DNA from: Temnothorax longispinosus
Taxonomy: Eukaryota > Arthropoda > Insecta > Hymenoptera > Formicidae
Direction: 5' to 3'
Length of the DNA: 64,000 bases
Assembly: GCF_030848805.1 (NCBI RefSeq)
Contig: NC_092358.1
Location: 28,191,720 to 28,255,719, forward strand
The notes under the pieces are model-generated. The model was not told where the DNA came from. It worked only from the letters and a program-made list of their open reading frames with translations, and made no database searches. The position numbers and the translations under genes are program-made. Below, piece after piece: positions 63,764-64,000 of this stretch (the stretch's first letter is position 1; every line of letters begins with the position of its first letter).

Positions 63764-64000
63764 TTCGATCGTCGTTACGATCTAGCCGTTTGATCGCCCG
63801 AATAATTCGCGTCCTTGATCAAAGGAAATACAATCTATCGTCGTGTAACGAATAGTCGTAACGAATAGTCGAATGACCATATACATACATACGAAACGTA
63901 TAGCGATATTATATGTAAAATGGCAAAAAATAACATGTATTTCTCCATCGTCTTAACAAAAAAAGACAAAAAAAAAAAGAACAAAAAATCCAATGACCCG
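63764..64000 (+). other. Syt12: SYT12 3' UTR start
   Basis: Sequence after the SYT12 stop codon. No AATAAA is seen before the window ends, so the transcript probably continues past it. Confidence 0.5.

Overview
This window looks like nuclear DNA of an insect, most likely a hymenopteran and probably an ant. It is AT-rich, has intron-split genes with GT-AG junctions, long (GA)n/(CT)n microsatellites, many short inverted-repeat transposons, and gene families that match insect members best. The species call is inference. No bacterial, viral, CRISPR or tRNA-gene features were seen.

Layout. 1-8.9 kb: a minus-strand gene for an agatoxin-like cysteine-knot secretory peptide, three coding exons spread over 7.2 kb, with a TATA box at 8.89 kb. 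13.6-14.7 kb: a compact plus-strand four-exon gene for a 231-residue protein I cannot name, with repeated T-I-Y-x-x-D-Y motifs. 17.5-20.7 kb: NF-YA (minus), with a CpG-rich first intron and a CCAAT-rich promoter. 22.4-24.9 kb: a head-to-head pair, LAMTOR1 (minus) and VMA21 (plus), sharing a 612-bp promoter that holds a CLEAR-like E-box. 27.3-39.6 kb: a second head-to-head pair, the Hsp110-type chaperone Hsc70Cb (minus) and the mitochondrial disaggregase CLPB (plus); the 1.8 kb between them holds two perfect heat-shock elements. 40-63.8 kb: synaptotagmin-12 (plus), ten coding exons with introns up to 7 kb.

Functional themes. The two divergent pairs each join related partners: lysosomal nutrient sensing with V-ATPase assembly, and two protein-disaggregation chaperones. 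Co-regulation is inferred from promoter motifs.

Mobile DNA is mostly short non-autonomous elements in introns and intergenic DNA: a mariner-type palindrome, a PIF/Harbinger-like MITE, two MITEs sharing CCCAGATAGC ends, two hairpin MITEs in NF-YA, a 1.5-kb element with near-identical ~90-bp inverted ends, and a GC-rich retroposon carrying an antisense piece of 28S rRNA. Exon coordinates were read by eye from splice sites and frame; they may be off by a base or two.
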